64,000 nucleotides of DNA from the NCBI RefSeq assembly GCF_029227915.1, contig NC_079887.1, forward strand, positions 26,659,650 through 26,723,649. The letters run 5' to 3'. Both the position numbers and the translations under genes were made by a program. Of this stretch, positions 24,787-34,970 are shown piece after piece. Below the pieces are notes generated by a model. It saw only the letters and a program-made list of their open reading frames with translations, searched no databases and was not told where the DNA came from. Each line of letters opens with the position of its first letter. Within the stretch, counting starts at the first letter, position 1. Origin of the DNA: Hydractinia symbiolongicarpus (Eukaryota; Cnidaria; Hydrozoa; Anthoathecata; Hydractiniidae).

Positions 24787-27365
24787 GCGGGTTTTCGTTT
24801 TCCGGCGATTAAACATCTTTCATTAAGCGTCTCATCAAAAATGAAAACATTTTTGAAAACTACAAGTCTTATGCGTTTTAGTGGTGAAAAAGTAATTTAA
24901 AAAATCGTTCGGGAAATGAGTTTACTCCCTGGGTACTTCCTTTGTATACTTTTGACTATACGGGCCAAGCCGGGATTTACGGGAAATCGCGGGTTTTCGT
25001 TTGTCGGCGATTAAACTTCTTTTATTCAGCGTCTCATCAAAAATGAAAACATTTTTAAAAACTGCAAGTCTTATGCGTTTTAGTGGTGAAAAAATAATTT
25101 AAAAAATCGTTCTGGAAATGAGTTTACTCACAGGGTACTTTCTTTGTATACATTCGACTATACGTGCCAAGCCCGGGATTTAGGGAAATCGCGGGTTTTC
25201 GTTTGTCGGCGATTAAACTTCTTTTATTCAGCGTCTCATCAAAAATGAAAACATTTTTAAAAACTGCAAGTCTTATGCGTTTTAGTGGTGAAAAAATAAT
25301 TTAAAAAATCGTTCTGGAAATGAGTTTACTAACAGGGTACTTTCTTTGTATACATTCGACTATACGTGCCAAGCCCGGGATTTAGGGAAATCGCAGGTTT
25401 TCGTTTTTCTTGGCGATTAAACTTCTTTTATTCAGCGTCTCATCAAAAATGAAAACATTTTTAAAAACTACAAGTCTCATGCGTTTTAGTGGTGAAAAGT
25501 AATTTAAAAAATCGTTCGGGAATTGAGTTTACTCCCTGGGTACTTTCTTTGTATACTTTTGACTATACGGGCCAAGCCGGGATTTACGGGAAATCGCGGG
25601 TTTTCGTTTGCCGGCGATTAAACTTCTTTTATTCAGCGTCTCATCAAAAATGAAAACATTTTTAAAAACTACAAGTCTTATGGGTTTTAGTAGTAAAAAT
25701 AATTTAAAAAATCGTTCTGGAAATGAGTTTACTCACAGGGTACTTTCTTTGTATACATTCGACTATGCGTGCCAAGCCCAGGATTTAGGGAAATCGCAGG
25801 TTTTTGTTTGCCGGCGATTAAACTTCTTTTATTCAGCGTCTCATCAAAAATGAAAACATTTTTAAAAACTACAAGTCTCATGCGTTTTAGTGGTGAAAAA
25901 GTAATTTAAAAAATCGTTCGGGAAATGAGTTTACTCCCTGGGTACTTTCTTTGTATACTTTTGACTATACGGGCCAAGCCGGGATTTAGGGAAATCGCGG
26001 GTTTTCGTTTGTCGGCGATTAAACTTCTTTTATTCAGCGTCTCATCAAAAATGAAAACATTTTTAAAAACTGCAAGTCTTATGCGTTTTAGTGGTGAAAA
26101 AATAATTTAAAAAATCGTTCTGGAAATGCGTTTACTAACAGGGTACTTTCTTTGTATACATTCGACTATACGTGCCAAGCCCGGGATTTAGGGAAATCGC
26201 AGGTTTTCATTTTTCTTGGCGATTAAACTTCTTTTATTCAGCGTCTCATCAAAAATAAAAACATTTTTAAAAACTACAAGTCTCATGCGTTTTAGTGGTG
26301 AAAAAGTAATTTAAAAAATCGTTCGGGAATTGAGTTTACTCCCTGGGTACTTTCTTTGTATACTTTTGACTATACGGGCCAAGCCGGGATTTACGGGAAA
26401 TCGCGGGTTTTCGTTTGCCGGCGATTAAACTTCTTTTATTCAGCGTCTCATCAAAAATGAAAACATTTTTAAAAACTACAAGTCTCATGCGTTTTAGTGG
26501 TGAAAAAGTAATTTAAAAAATCGTTCGGGAAATGAGTTTACTCCCTGGGTACTTTCTTTGTATACTTTTGACTATACGGGCCAAGCCGGGATTTACGGGT
26601 AATCGCGGGTTTTTGTTTGCCGGCGATTAAACTTCTTTTATTCAGCGTCTCATCAAAAATGAAAACATTTTTGAAAACTACAAGTCTTATGCGTTTTAGT
26701 AGTGAAAAAATAATTTAAAAAATCGTTCTGGAAATGAGTTTACTCACAGGGTACTTTCTTTGTATACATTCGACTATACGTGCCAAGCCCGGGATTTAGG
26801 GAAATCGCAGGTTTTCGTTTGCCGGCGATTAAACTTCTTTTATTCAGCGTCTCATCAAAAATGAAAACATTTTTAAAAACTACAAGTCTCATGCGTTTTA
26901 GTGGTGAAAAAGTAATTTAAAAAATCGTTTGGGAATTGAGTTTACTCCCTGGGTACTTTCTTTGTATACTTTTGACTATACGGGCCAAGCCGGGATTTAC
27001 GGGAAATCGCGGGTTTTCGTTTGCCGGCGATTAAACTTCTTTTATTCAGCGTCTCATCAAAAATGAAAACATTTTTAAAAACTACAAGTCTTATGGGTTT
27101 TAGTAGTAAAAATAATTTAAAAAATCGTTCTGGAAATGAGTTTACTCACAGGGTACTTTCTTTGTATACATTCGACTATGCGTGCCAAGCCCAGGATTTA
27201 GGGAAATCGCAGGTTTTTGTTTGCCGGCGATTAAACTTCTTTTATTCAGCGTCTCATCAAAAATGAAAACATTTTTAAAAACTACAAGTCTCATGCGTTT
27301 TAGTGGTGAAAAAGTAATTTAAAAAATCGTTCGGGAAATGAGTTTACTCCCTGGGTACTTTCTTT

Positions 27366-27383
27366 GTATACTTTTGACTATAC
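27366..27383. repeat. Dyad GTATA / TATAC within monomer (example)
   Basis: GTATA and TATAC are inverted copies separated by eight bases (CTTTTGAC here, CATTCGAC in A and C units). The arms persist while the spacer differs between subfamilies. Copies with CTTTATATAC or CTTGTACAC break the left arm. Short dyads such as this are compatible with cruciform extrusion or dimeric protein binding; that role is inference. Confidence 0.6.
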
Positions 27384-27458
27384 GGGCCAAGCCGGGATTT
27401 ACGGGTAATCGCGGGTTTTCGTTTGCCGGCGATTAAACTTCTTTTATTCAGCGTCTCA

Positions 27459-27480
27459 TCAAAAATGAAAACATTTTTGA
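27459..27480. repeat. AT-rich hairpin dyad, 9-bp arms, AAAA loop (example)
   Basis: TCAAAAATG and CATTTTTGA are exact inverted copies around AAAA. Units ending in CATTTTTAAAAAC keep seven contiguous pairs, and those ending in CATTTTTGAAAAC keep nine. This is the strongest dyad in the monomer and occurs once per ~202 bp across the array. E units (CAAATATG, AAAATATTTTT) change both arms and still offer a six-base dyad AAATAT-GAAA-ATATTT in a shifted register. Local dyads have been proposed as a feature of centromeric satellites; whether that applies here is inference. Confidence 0.7.
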
Positions 27481-27541
27481 AAACTACAAGTCTTATGCGT
27501 TTTAGTAGTGAAAAAATAATTTAAAAAATCGTTCTGGAAAT

Positions 27542-27743
27542 GAGTTTACTCACAGGGTACTTTCTTTGTATACATTCGACTATACGTGCCAAGCCCGGGA
27601 TTTAGGGAAATCGCAGGTTTTCGTTTGCCGGCGATTAAACTTCTTTTATTCAGCGTCTCATCAAAAATGAAAACATTTTTAAAAACTACAAGTCTGATGC
27701 GTTTTAGTGGTGAAAAACTAATTTAAAAAATCGTTCGGGAAAT
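27542..27743 (+). repeat. Representative subfamily A monomer (202 bp)
   Basis: A-type units differ from B at a set of linked sites: CGTTCTGG before the anchor, CTCACAGGG, CATTCGACTATACGTGCC, GGATTTAGGG (one base shorter than TTACGGG) and GCAGG. These changes nearly always travel together, so A and B are long-separated lineages and not random noise. A and B units alternate irregularly through about 16-36 kb, giving a locally dimer-like texture. A-type units become rare after about 46 kb. Hybrids with A-type left ends and B-type right ends also occur and indicate exchange within the monomer. Confidence 0.88.
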
Positions 27744-28629
27744 GAGTTTACTCCCTGGGTACTTTCTTTGTATACTTTTGACTATACGGGCCAAGCCCGG
27801 GATTTACGGGAAATTGCGGGTTTTCGTTTGCCGGCGATTAAACTTCTTTTATTCAGCGTCTCATCAAAAATGAAAACATTTTTAAAAACTACAAGTCTCA
27901 TGCGTTTTAGTGGTGAAAAAGTAATTTAAAAAATCGTTCGGGAAATGAGTTTACTCCCTGGGTACTTTCTTTGTATACTTTTGACTATACGGGCCAAGCC
28001 GGGATTTACGGGTAATCGCGGGTTTTCGTTTGCCGGCGATTAAACTTCTTTTATTCAGCGTCTCATCAAAAATGAAAACATTTTTGAAAACTACAAGTCT
28101 TATGCGTTTTAGTAGTGAAAAAATAATTTAAAAAATCGTTCTGGAAATGAGTTTACTCACAGGGTACTTTCTTTGTATACATTCGACTATACGTGCCAAG
28201 CCCGGGATTTAGGGAAATCGCAGGTTTTCGTTTGCCGGCGATTAAACTTCTTTTATTCAGCGTCTCATCAAAAATGAAAACATTTTTAAAAACTACAAGT
28301 CTGATGCGTTTTAGTGGTGAAAAACTAATTTAAAAAATCGTTCGGGAAATGAGTTTACTCCCTGGGTACTTTCTTTGTATACTTTTGACTATACGGGCCA
28401 AGCCCGGGATTTACGGGAAATTGCGGGTTTTCGTTTGCCGGCGATTAAACTTCTTTTATTCAGCGTCTCATCAAAAATGAAAACATTTTCAAAAACTACA
28501 AGTCTTATGCGTTTTAGTAGTGAAAAAATAATTTAAAAAATCGTTCTGGAAATGAGTTTACTCACAGGGTACTTTCTTTGTATACATTCGACTATACGTG
28601 CCAAGCCCGGGATTTAGGGAAATCGCAGG

Positions 28630-31600
28630 TTTTCGTTTGCCGGCGATTAAACTTCTTTTATTCAGCGTCTCATCAAAAATGAAAACATTTTTAAAAACTA
28701 CAAGTCTCATGCGTTTTAGTGGTGAAAAAGTAAGTTAAAAAATCGTTCGGGAAATGAGTTTACTCCCTGGGTACTTTCTTTGTATACTTTTGACTATACG
28801 GGCCAAGCCGGGATTTACGGGAAATCGCGGGTTTTCGTTTGCCGGCGATTAAACTTCTTTTATTTAGCGTCTCATCAAAAATGAAAACATTTTTAAAAAC
28901 TACAAGTCTTATGCGTTTTAGTAGTGAAAAAATAATTTAAAAAATCGTTCTGGAAATGAGTTTACTCACAGGGTACTTTCTTTGTATACATTCGACTATA
29001 CGTGCCAAGCCCGGGATTTAGGGAAATCGCAGGTTTTCGTTTGCCGGCGATTAAACTTCTTTTATTCAGCGTCTCATCAAAAATGAAAACATTTTTAAAA
29101 ACTACAAGTCTGATGCGTTTTAGTGGTGAAAAAATAATTTAAAAAATCGTTCTGGAAATGAGTTTACTCACAGGGTACTTTCTTTGTATACATTCGACTA
29201 TACGGGCCAAGCCCGGGATTTACGGGAAATCGCGGGTTTTCGTTTTCCGGCGATTAAACATCTTTCATTAAGCGTCTCATCAAAAATGAAAACATTTTTG
29301 AAAACTACAAGTCTTATGCGTTTTAGTGGTGAAAAAGTAATTTAAAAAATCGTTCGGGAAATGAGTTTACTCCCTGGGTACTTCCTTTGTATACTTTTGA
29401 CTATACGGGCCAAGCCGGGATTTACGGGAAATCGCGGGTTTTCGTTTGTCGGCGATTAAACTTCTTTTATTCAGCGTCTCATCAAAAATGAAAACATTTT
29501 TAAAAACTGCAAGTCTTATGCGTTTTAGTGGTGAAAAAATAATTTAAAAAATCGTTCTGGAAATGAGTTTACTCACAGGGTACTTTCTTTGTATACATTC
29601 GACTATACGTGCCAAGCCCGGGATTTAGGGAAATCGCGGGTTTTCGTTTGTCGGCGATTAAACTTCTTTTATTCAGCGTCTCATCAAAAATGAAAACATT
29701 TTTAAAAACTGCAAGTCTTATGCGTTTTAGTGGTGAAAAAATAATTTAAAAAATCGTTCTGGAAATGAGTTTACTAACAGGGTACTTTCTTTGTATACAT
29801 TCGACTATACGTGCCAAGCCCGGGATTTAGGGAAATCGCAGGTTTTCGTTTTTCTTGGCGATTAAACTTCTTTTATTCAGCGTCTCATCAAAAATGAAAA
29901 CATTTTTAAAAACTACAAGTCTCATGCGTTTTAGTGGTGAAAAGTAATTTAAAAAATCGTTCGGGAATTGAGTTTTCTCCCTGGGTACTTTCTTTGTATA
30001 CTTTTGACTATACGGGCCAAGCCGGGATTTACGGGAAATCGCGGGTTTTCGTTTGCCGGCGATTAAACTTCTTTTATTCAGCGTCTCATCAAAAATGAAA
30101 ACATTTTTAAAAACTACAAGTCTTATGGGTTTTAGTAGTAAAAATAATTTAAAAAATCGTTCTGGAAATGAGTTTACTCACAGGGTACTTTCTTTGTATA
30201 CATTCGACTATGCGTGCCAAGCCCAGGATTTAGGGAAATCGCAGGTTTTTGTTTGCCGGCGATTAAACTTCTTTTATTCAGCGTCTCATCAAAAATGAAA
30301 ACATTTTTAAAAACTACAAGTCTCATGCGTTTTAGTGGTGAAAAAGTAATTTAAAAAATCGTTCGGGAAATGAGTTTACTCCCTGGGTACTTTCTTTGTA
30401 TACTTTTGACTATACGGGCCAAGCCGGGATTTAGGGAAATCGCGGGTTTTCGTTTGTCGGCGATTAAACTTCTTTTATTCAGCGTCTCATCAAAAATGAA
30501 AACATTTTTAAAAACTGCAAGTCTTATGCGTTTTAGTGGTGAAAAAATAATTTAAAAAATCGTTCTGGAAATGCGTTTACTAACAGGGTACTTTCTTTGT
30601 ATACATTCGACTATACGTGCCAAGCCCGGGATTTAGGGAAATCGCAGGTTTTCATTTTTCTTGGCGATTAAACTTCTTTTATTCAGCGTCTCATCAAAAA
30701 TAAAAACATTTTTAAAAACTACAAGTCTCATGCGTTTTAGTGGTGAAAAAGTAATTTAAAAAATCGTTCGGGAATTGAGTTTACTCCCTGGGTACTTTCT
30801 TTGTATACTTTTGACTATACGGGCCAAGCCGGGATTTACGGGAAATCGCGGGTTTTCGTTTGCCGGCGATTAAACTTCTTTTATTCAGCGTCTCATCAAA
30901 AATGAAAACATTTTTAAAAACTACAAGTCTCATGCGTTTTAGTGGTGAAAAAGTAATTTAAAAAATCGTTCGGGAAATGAGTTTACTCCCTGGGTACTTT
31001 CTTTGTATACTTTTGACTATACGGGCCAAGCCGGGATTTACGGGTAATCGCGGGTTTTTGTTTGCCGGCGATTAAACTTCTTTTATTCAGCGTCTCATCA
31101 AAAATGAAAACATTTTTGAAAACTACAAGTCTTATGCGTTTTAGTAGTGAAAAAATAATTTAAAAAATCGTTCTGGAAATGAGTTTACTCACAGGGTACT
31201 TTCTTTGTATACATTCGACTATACGTGCCAAGCCCGGGATTTAGGGAAATCGCAGGTTTTCGTTTGCCGGCGATTAAACTTCTTTTATTCAGCGTCTCAT
31301 CAAAAATGAAAACATTTTTAAAAACTACAAGTCTCATGCGTTTTAGTGGTGAAAAAGTAATTTAAAAAATCGTTTGGGAATTGAGTTTACTCCCTGGGTA
31401 CTTTCTTTGTATACTTTTGACTATACGGGCCAAGCCGGGATTTACGGGAAATCGCGGGTTTTCGTTTGCCGGCGATTAAACTTCTTTTATTCAGCGTCTC
31501 ATCAAAAATGAAAACATTTTTAAAAACTACAAGTCTTATGGGTTTTAGTAGTAAAAATAATTTAAAAAATCGTTCTGGAAATGAGTTTACTCACAGGGTA

Positions 31601-33178
31601 CTTTCTTTGTATACATTCGACTATGCGTGCCAAGCCCAGGATTTAGGGAAATCGCAGGTTTTTGTTTGCCGGCGATTAAACTTCTTTTATTCAGCGTCTC
31701 ATCAAAAATGAAAACATTTTTAAAAACTACAAGTCTCATGCGTTTTAGTGGTGAAAAAGTAATTTAAAAAATCGTTCGGGAAATGAGTTTACTCCCTGGG
31801 TACTTTCTTTGTATACTTTTGACTATACGGGCCAAGCCGGGATTTACGGGTAATCGCGGGTTTTCGTTTGCCGGCGATTAAACTTCTTTTATTCAGCGTC
31901 TCATCAAAAATGAAAACATTTTTGAAAACTACAAGTCTTATGCGTTTTAGTAGTGAAAAAATAATTTAAAAAATCGTTCTGGAAATGAGTTTACTCACAG
32001 GGTACTTTCTTTGTATACATTCGACTATACGTGCCAAGCCCGGGATTTAGGGAAATCGCAGGTTTTCGTTTGCCGGCGATTAAACTTCTTTTATTCAGCG
32101 TCTCATCAAAAATGAAAACATTTTTAAAAACTACAAGTCTGATGCGTTTTAGTGGTGAAAAACTAATTTAAAAAATCGTTCGGGAAATGAGTTTACTCCC
32201 TGGGTACTTTCTTTGTATACTTTTGACTATACGGGCCAAGCCCGGGATTTACGGGAAATTGCGGGTTTTCGTTTGCCGGCGATTAAACTTCTTTTATTCA
32301 GCGTCTCATCAAAAATGAAAACATTTTTAAAAACTACAAGTCTCATGCGTTTTAGTGGTGAAAAAGTAATTTAAAAAATCGTTCGGGAAATGAGTTTACT
32401 CCCTGGGTACTTTCTTTGTATACTTTTGACTATACGGGCCAAGCCGGGATTTACGGGTAATCGCGGGTTTTCGTTTGCCGGCGATTAAACTTCTTTTATT
32501 CAGCGTCTCATCAAAAATGAAAACATTTTTGAAAACTACAAGTCTTATGCGTTTTAGTAGTGAAAAAATAATTTAAAAAATCGTTCTGGAAATGAGTTTA
32601 CTCACAGGGTACTTTCTTTGTATACATTCGACTATACGTGCCAAGCCCGGGATTTAGGGAAATCGCAGGTTTTCGTTTGCCGGCGATTAAACTTCTTTTA
32701 TTCAGCGTCTCATCAAAAATGAAAACATTTTTAAAAACTACAAGTCTGATGCGTTTTAGTGGTGAAAAACTAATTTAAAAAATCGTTCGGGAAATGAGTT
32801 TACTCCCTGGGTACTTTCTTTGTATACTTTTGACTATACGGGCCAAGCCCGGGATTTACGGGAAATTGCGGGTTTTCGTTTGCCGGCGATTAAACTTCTT
32901 TTATTCAGCGTCTCATCAAAAATGAAAACATTTTCAAAAACTACAAGTCTTATGCGTTTTAGTAGTGAAAAAATAATTTAAAAAATCGTTCTGGAAATGA
33001 GTTTACTCACAGGGTACTTTCTTTGTATACATTCGACTATACGTGCCAAGCCCGGGATTTAGGGAAATCGCAGGTTTTCGTTTGCCGGCGATTAAACTTC
33101 TTTTATTCAGCGTCTCATCAAAAATGAAAACATTTTTAAAAACTACAAGTCTCATGCGTTTTAGTGGTGAAAAAGTAA
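28630..33178. repeat. 22-monomer HOR, 4,445 bp, unit 2
   Basis: This is the tandem copy of the preceding unit, extended by about 104 bp of identity at its end. The only clear difference I found is GAGTTTTCTCCC near 29,975 where unit 1 has GAGTTTACTCCC. Identity starts after GCAGGT (28,627-28,629) against GCGGCT (24,182-24,184). It ends where TAATTT (33,176) meets TAAGTT (28,731). The breakpoints are therefore placed within a ~104-bp shared stretch, as expected for unequal exchange between homologous monomers. Confidence 0.92.
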
Positions 33179-33960
33179 TTTAAAAAATCGTTCGGGAAAT
33201 GGGTTTACTCCCTGGGTACTTTCTTTGTATACTTTTGACTATACGGGCCAAGCCGGGATTTACGGGTAATCGCGGGTTTTCGTTTGCCGGCGATTAAACT
33301 TCTTTTATTCAGCGTCTCATCAAAAATGAAAACATTTTTGAAAACTACAAGTCTTATGCGTTTTAGTAGTGAAAAAATAATTTAAAAAATCGTTCTGGAA
33401 ATGAGTTTACTCACAGGGTACTTTCTTTGTATACATTCGACTATACGTGCCAAGCCCGGGATTTAGGGAAATCGCAGGTTTTCGTTTGCCGGCGATTAAA
33501 CTTCTTTTATTCAGCGTCTCATCAAAAATGAAAACATTTTTAAAAACTACAAGTCTGATGCGTTTTAGTGGTGAAAAACTAATTTAAAAAATCGTTCGGG
33601 AAATGAGTTTACTCCCTGGGTACTTTCTTTGTATACTTTTGACTATACGGGCCAAGCCCGGGATTTACGGGAAATTGCGGGTTTTCGTTTGCCGGCGATT
33701 AAACTTCTTTTATTCAGCGTCTCATCAAAAATGAAAACATTTTCAAAAACTACAAGTCTTATGCGTTTTAGTAGTGAAAAAATAATTTAAAAAATCGTTC
33801 TGGAAATGAGTTTACTCACAGGGTACTTTCTTTGTATACATTCGACTATACGTGCCAAGCCCGGGATTTAGGGAAATCGCAGGTTTTCGTTTGCCGGCGA
33901 TTAAACTTCTTTTATTCAGCGTCTCATCAAAAATGAAAACATTTTTAAAAACTACAAGTC
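32280..33960. repeat. 4-monomer HOR, 809 bp, two copies
   Basis: About 32,280-33,088 and 33,089-33,960 match at 809 bp. They share GGGTAATC, TTTAGTAGTG, GAAAAACTAATTT and CATTTTCAAAAAC (32,931 and 33,740). One clear difference is GGGTTTACTC at 33,201 against GAGTTTACTC. The first copy lies inside the 22-mer unit 2, so this duplication is a later, local addition or the remnant of a further partial unit. Confidence 0.86.
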
Positions 33961-34970
33961 TGATGCGTTTTAGTGGTGAAAAAATAATTTAAAAAATCGT
34001 TCTGGAAATGAGTTTACTCACAGGGTACTTTCTTTGTATACATTCGACTATACGGGCCAAGCCCGGGATTTACGGAAAATCGCGGGTTTTCGTTTTCCGG
34101 CGATTAAACCTCTTTCATTAAGCGTCTCATCAAAAATGAAAACATTTTTGAAAACTACAAGTCTTATGCGTTTTACTGGTGAAAAAGTAATTTAAAAAAT
34201 CGTTCGGGAAATGAGTTTACTCCCTGGGTACTTCCTTTGTATACTTTTGACTATACGGGCCAAGCCGGGATTTACGGGAAATCGCGGGTTTTCGTTTGTC
34301 GGCGATTAAACCTCTTTTATTCAGCGTCTCATCAAAAATGAAAACATTTTTAAAAACTGCAAGTCTTATGCGTTTTAGTGGTGAAAAAATAATTTAATAA
34401 ATCGTTCTGAAAATGAGTTTACTCACAGGGTACTTTCTTTGTATACATTCGACTATACGTGCCAAGCCCGGGATTTAGGGAAATCGCGGGTTTTCGTTTG
34501 TCGGCGATTAAACTTCTTTTATTCAGCGTCTCATCAAAAATGAAAACATTTTTAAAAACTGCAAGTCTTATGCGTTTTAGTGGTGAAAAAATAATTTAAA
34601 AAATCGTTCTGGAAATGAGTTTACTCACAGGGTACTTTCTTTGTATACATTCGACTATACGTGCCAAGCCCGGGATTTAGGGAAATCGCAGGTTTTCGTT
34701 TTTTTGGCGATTAAACTTCTTTTATTCAGCGTCTCATCAAAAATGAAAACACTTTTAAAAACTACAAGTCTTATGCGTTTTAGTGGTGAAAAAATAATTT
34801 AAAAAATCGTTCTGGAAATGAGTTTATTCACAGGGTACTTTCTTTGTATACTTTTGACTATACGGGCCGAGTCCGGGATTTAGGGAAATCGCAGGTTTTC
34901 GTTTGCCGGCGATTAAACTTCTTTTATTCAGCGTCTCATCAAAAATGAAAACATTTTTGAAAACTACAAG
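33757..34970. repeat. 6-monomer HOR, 1,214 bp, unit 1
   Basis: This unit matches 34,971-36,186 at offsets of 1,214-1,216 bp. Shared markers are CTGATGCG (33,960 and 35,174), GATTTACGGAAAATC, AATTTAATAAATCG (34,391 and 35,605), GAGTTTATTCACAGG and AAAACACTTTTAAAAAC. The F-type site reads TTTTTTTGGCG here but TTTTTCTTGGCG in unit 2, a two-base length difference. Other differences are TTTTACTGG (34,172) and CTGAAAATG (34,407). Confidence 0.87.

Larger units (their letters stand above)
22363..24787. repeat. 12-monomer HOR, 2,425 bp, unit 2
   Basis: This is the second tandem copy of the 2,425-bp unit. The crossover lies between 22,352 and 22,362, where the left flank reads TTAGGG with GCAGG and unit 2's right flank reads TTACGGG followed by a C-type TTTTCCGGCG. 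The last ~590 bp (24,185 onward) also begin the 4,445-bp duplication, so that piece exists three times (21,760, 24,185 and 28,630). The lack of visible divergence implies a very recent duplication, ongoing homogenisation, or an assembly artefact. Confidence 0.91.
24715..24917 (+). repeat. Representative subfamily C monomer (203 bp)
   Basis: C units begin like A (CTCACAGGG, CATTCGACTATA) but continue with CGGGCCAAGCCCGGG. They then carry TTTTCCGGCGATTAAAC in place of the usual TTTGCCGGCG, followed by TCTTTCATTAAGCG in place of TCTTTTATTCAGCG. Members are seen near 9.03, 11.65, 16.91, 17.93, 19.14, 19.74, 20.75, 23.18, 24.80, 29.24, 34.09, 35.30, 36.51, 37.53, 55.54, 61.82 and 63.63 kb. Each C unit sits once per HOR in the regular 19-36 kb section, so it is a convenient HOR register mark. 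CATCTTTC replaces CCTCTTTC in the copy shown and in its 4,445-bp duplicate. Confidence 0.87.
27340..27541 (+). repeat. Representative subfamily B monomer (202 bp)
   Basis: This is one B-type unit from GAG anchor to GAG anchor. Diagnostic sites are CTCCCTGGG after the anchor, CTTTTGACTATACGGGCC, and a TTACGGG segment before a GCGGG run. B units are usually preceded by CGTTCGGGAAAT. B occurs across the whole window and is the commonest form outside 8-46 kb. Length varies mainly through the run after CCAAG: GCCGGG gives 202 bp and GCCCGGG gives 203 bp. This copy carries GGGTAATC in place of GGGAAATC, a private marker shared by several B units between 20.3 and 33.3 kb. Confidence 0.9.
24185..28629. 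repeat. 22-monomer HOR, 4,445 bp, unit 1
   Basis: Sequence from 24,185 to 28,733 recurs at 28,630-33,178 with a constant 4,445-bp offset. Markers are TAAGTTAAAA (24,286 and 28,731), TATTTAGCG (24,416 and 28,861), the F-type TTTTTCTTGGCG (25,403 and 29,848; 26,210 and 30,655), TAGTAAAAATAA near 25,692 and CATTTTCAAAAAC (28,486 and 32,931). Internally, 27.7 and 28.3 kb show a further 607-bp trimer repeat (GAAAAACTAATTT). The repeated 81-codon frames at 25,608, 27,021, 30,053 and 31,466 are monomers of this unit. Confidence 0.92.

Noticed and set aside
27366-27371. GTATAC/TATAC as a TATA-type promoter
   Set aside because: The word lies in every monomer with no other promoter element and no downstream gene, so calling hundreds of promoters would be unsupported.
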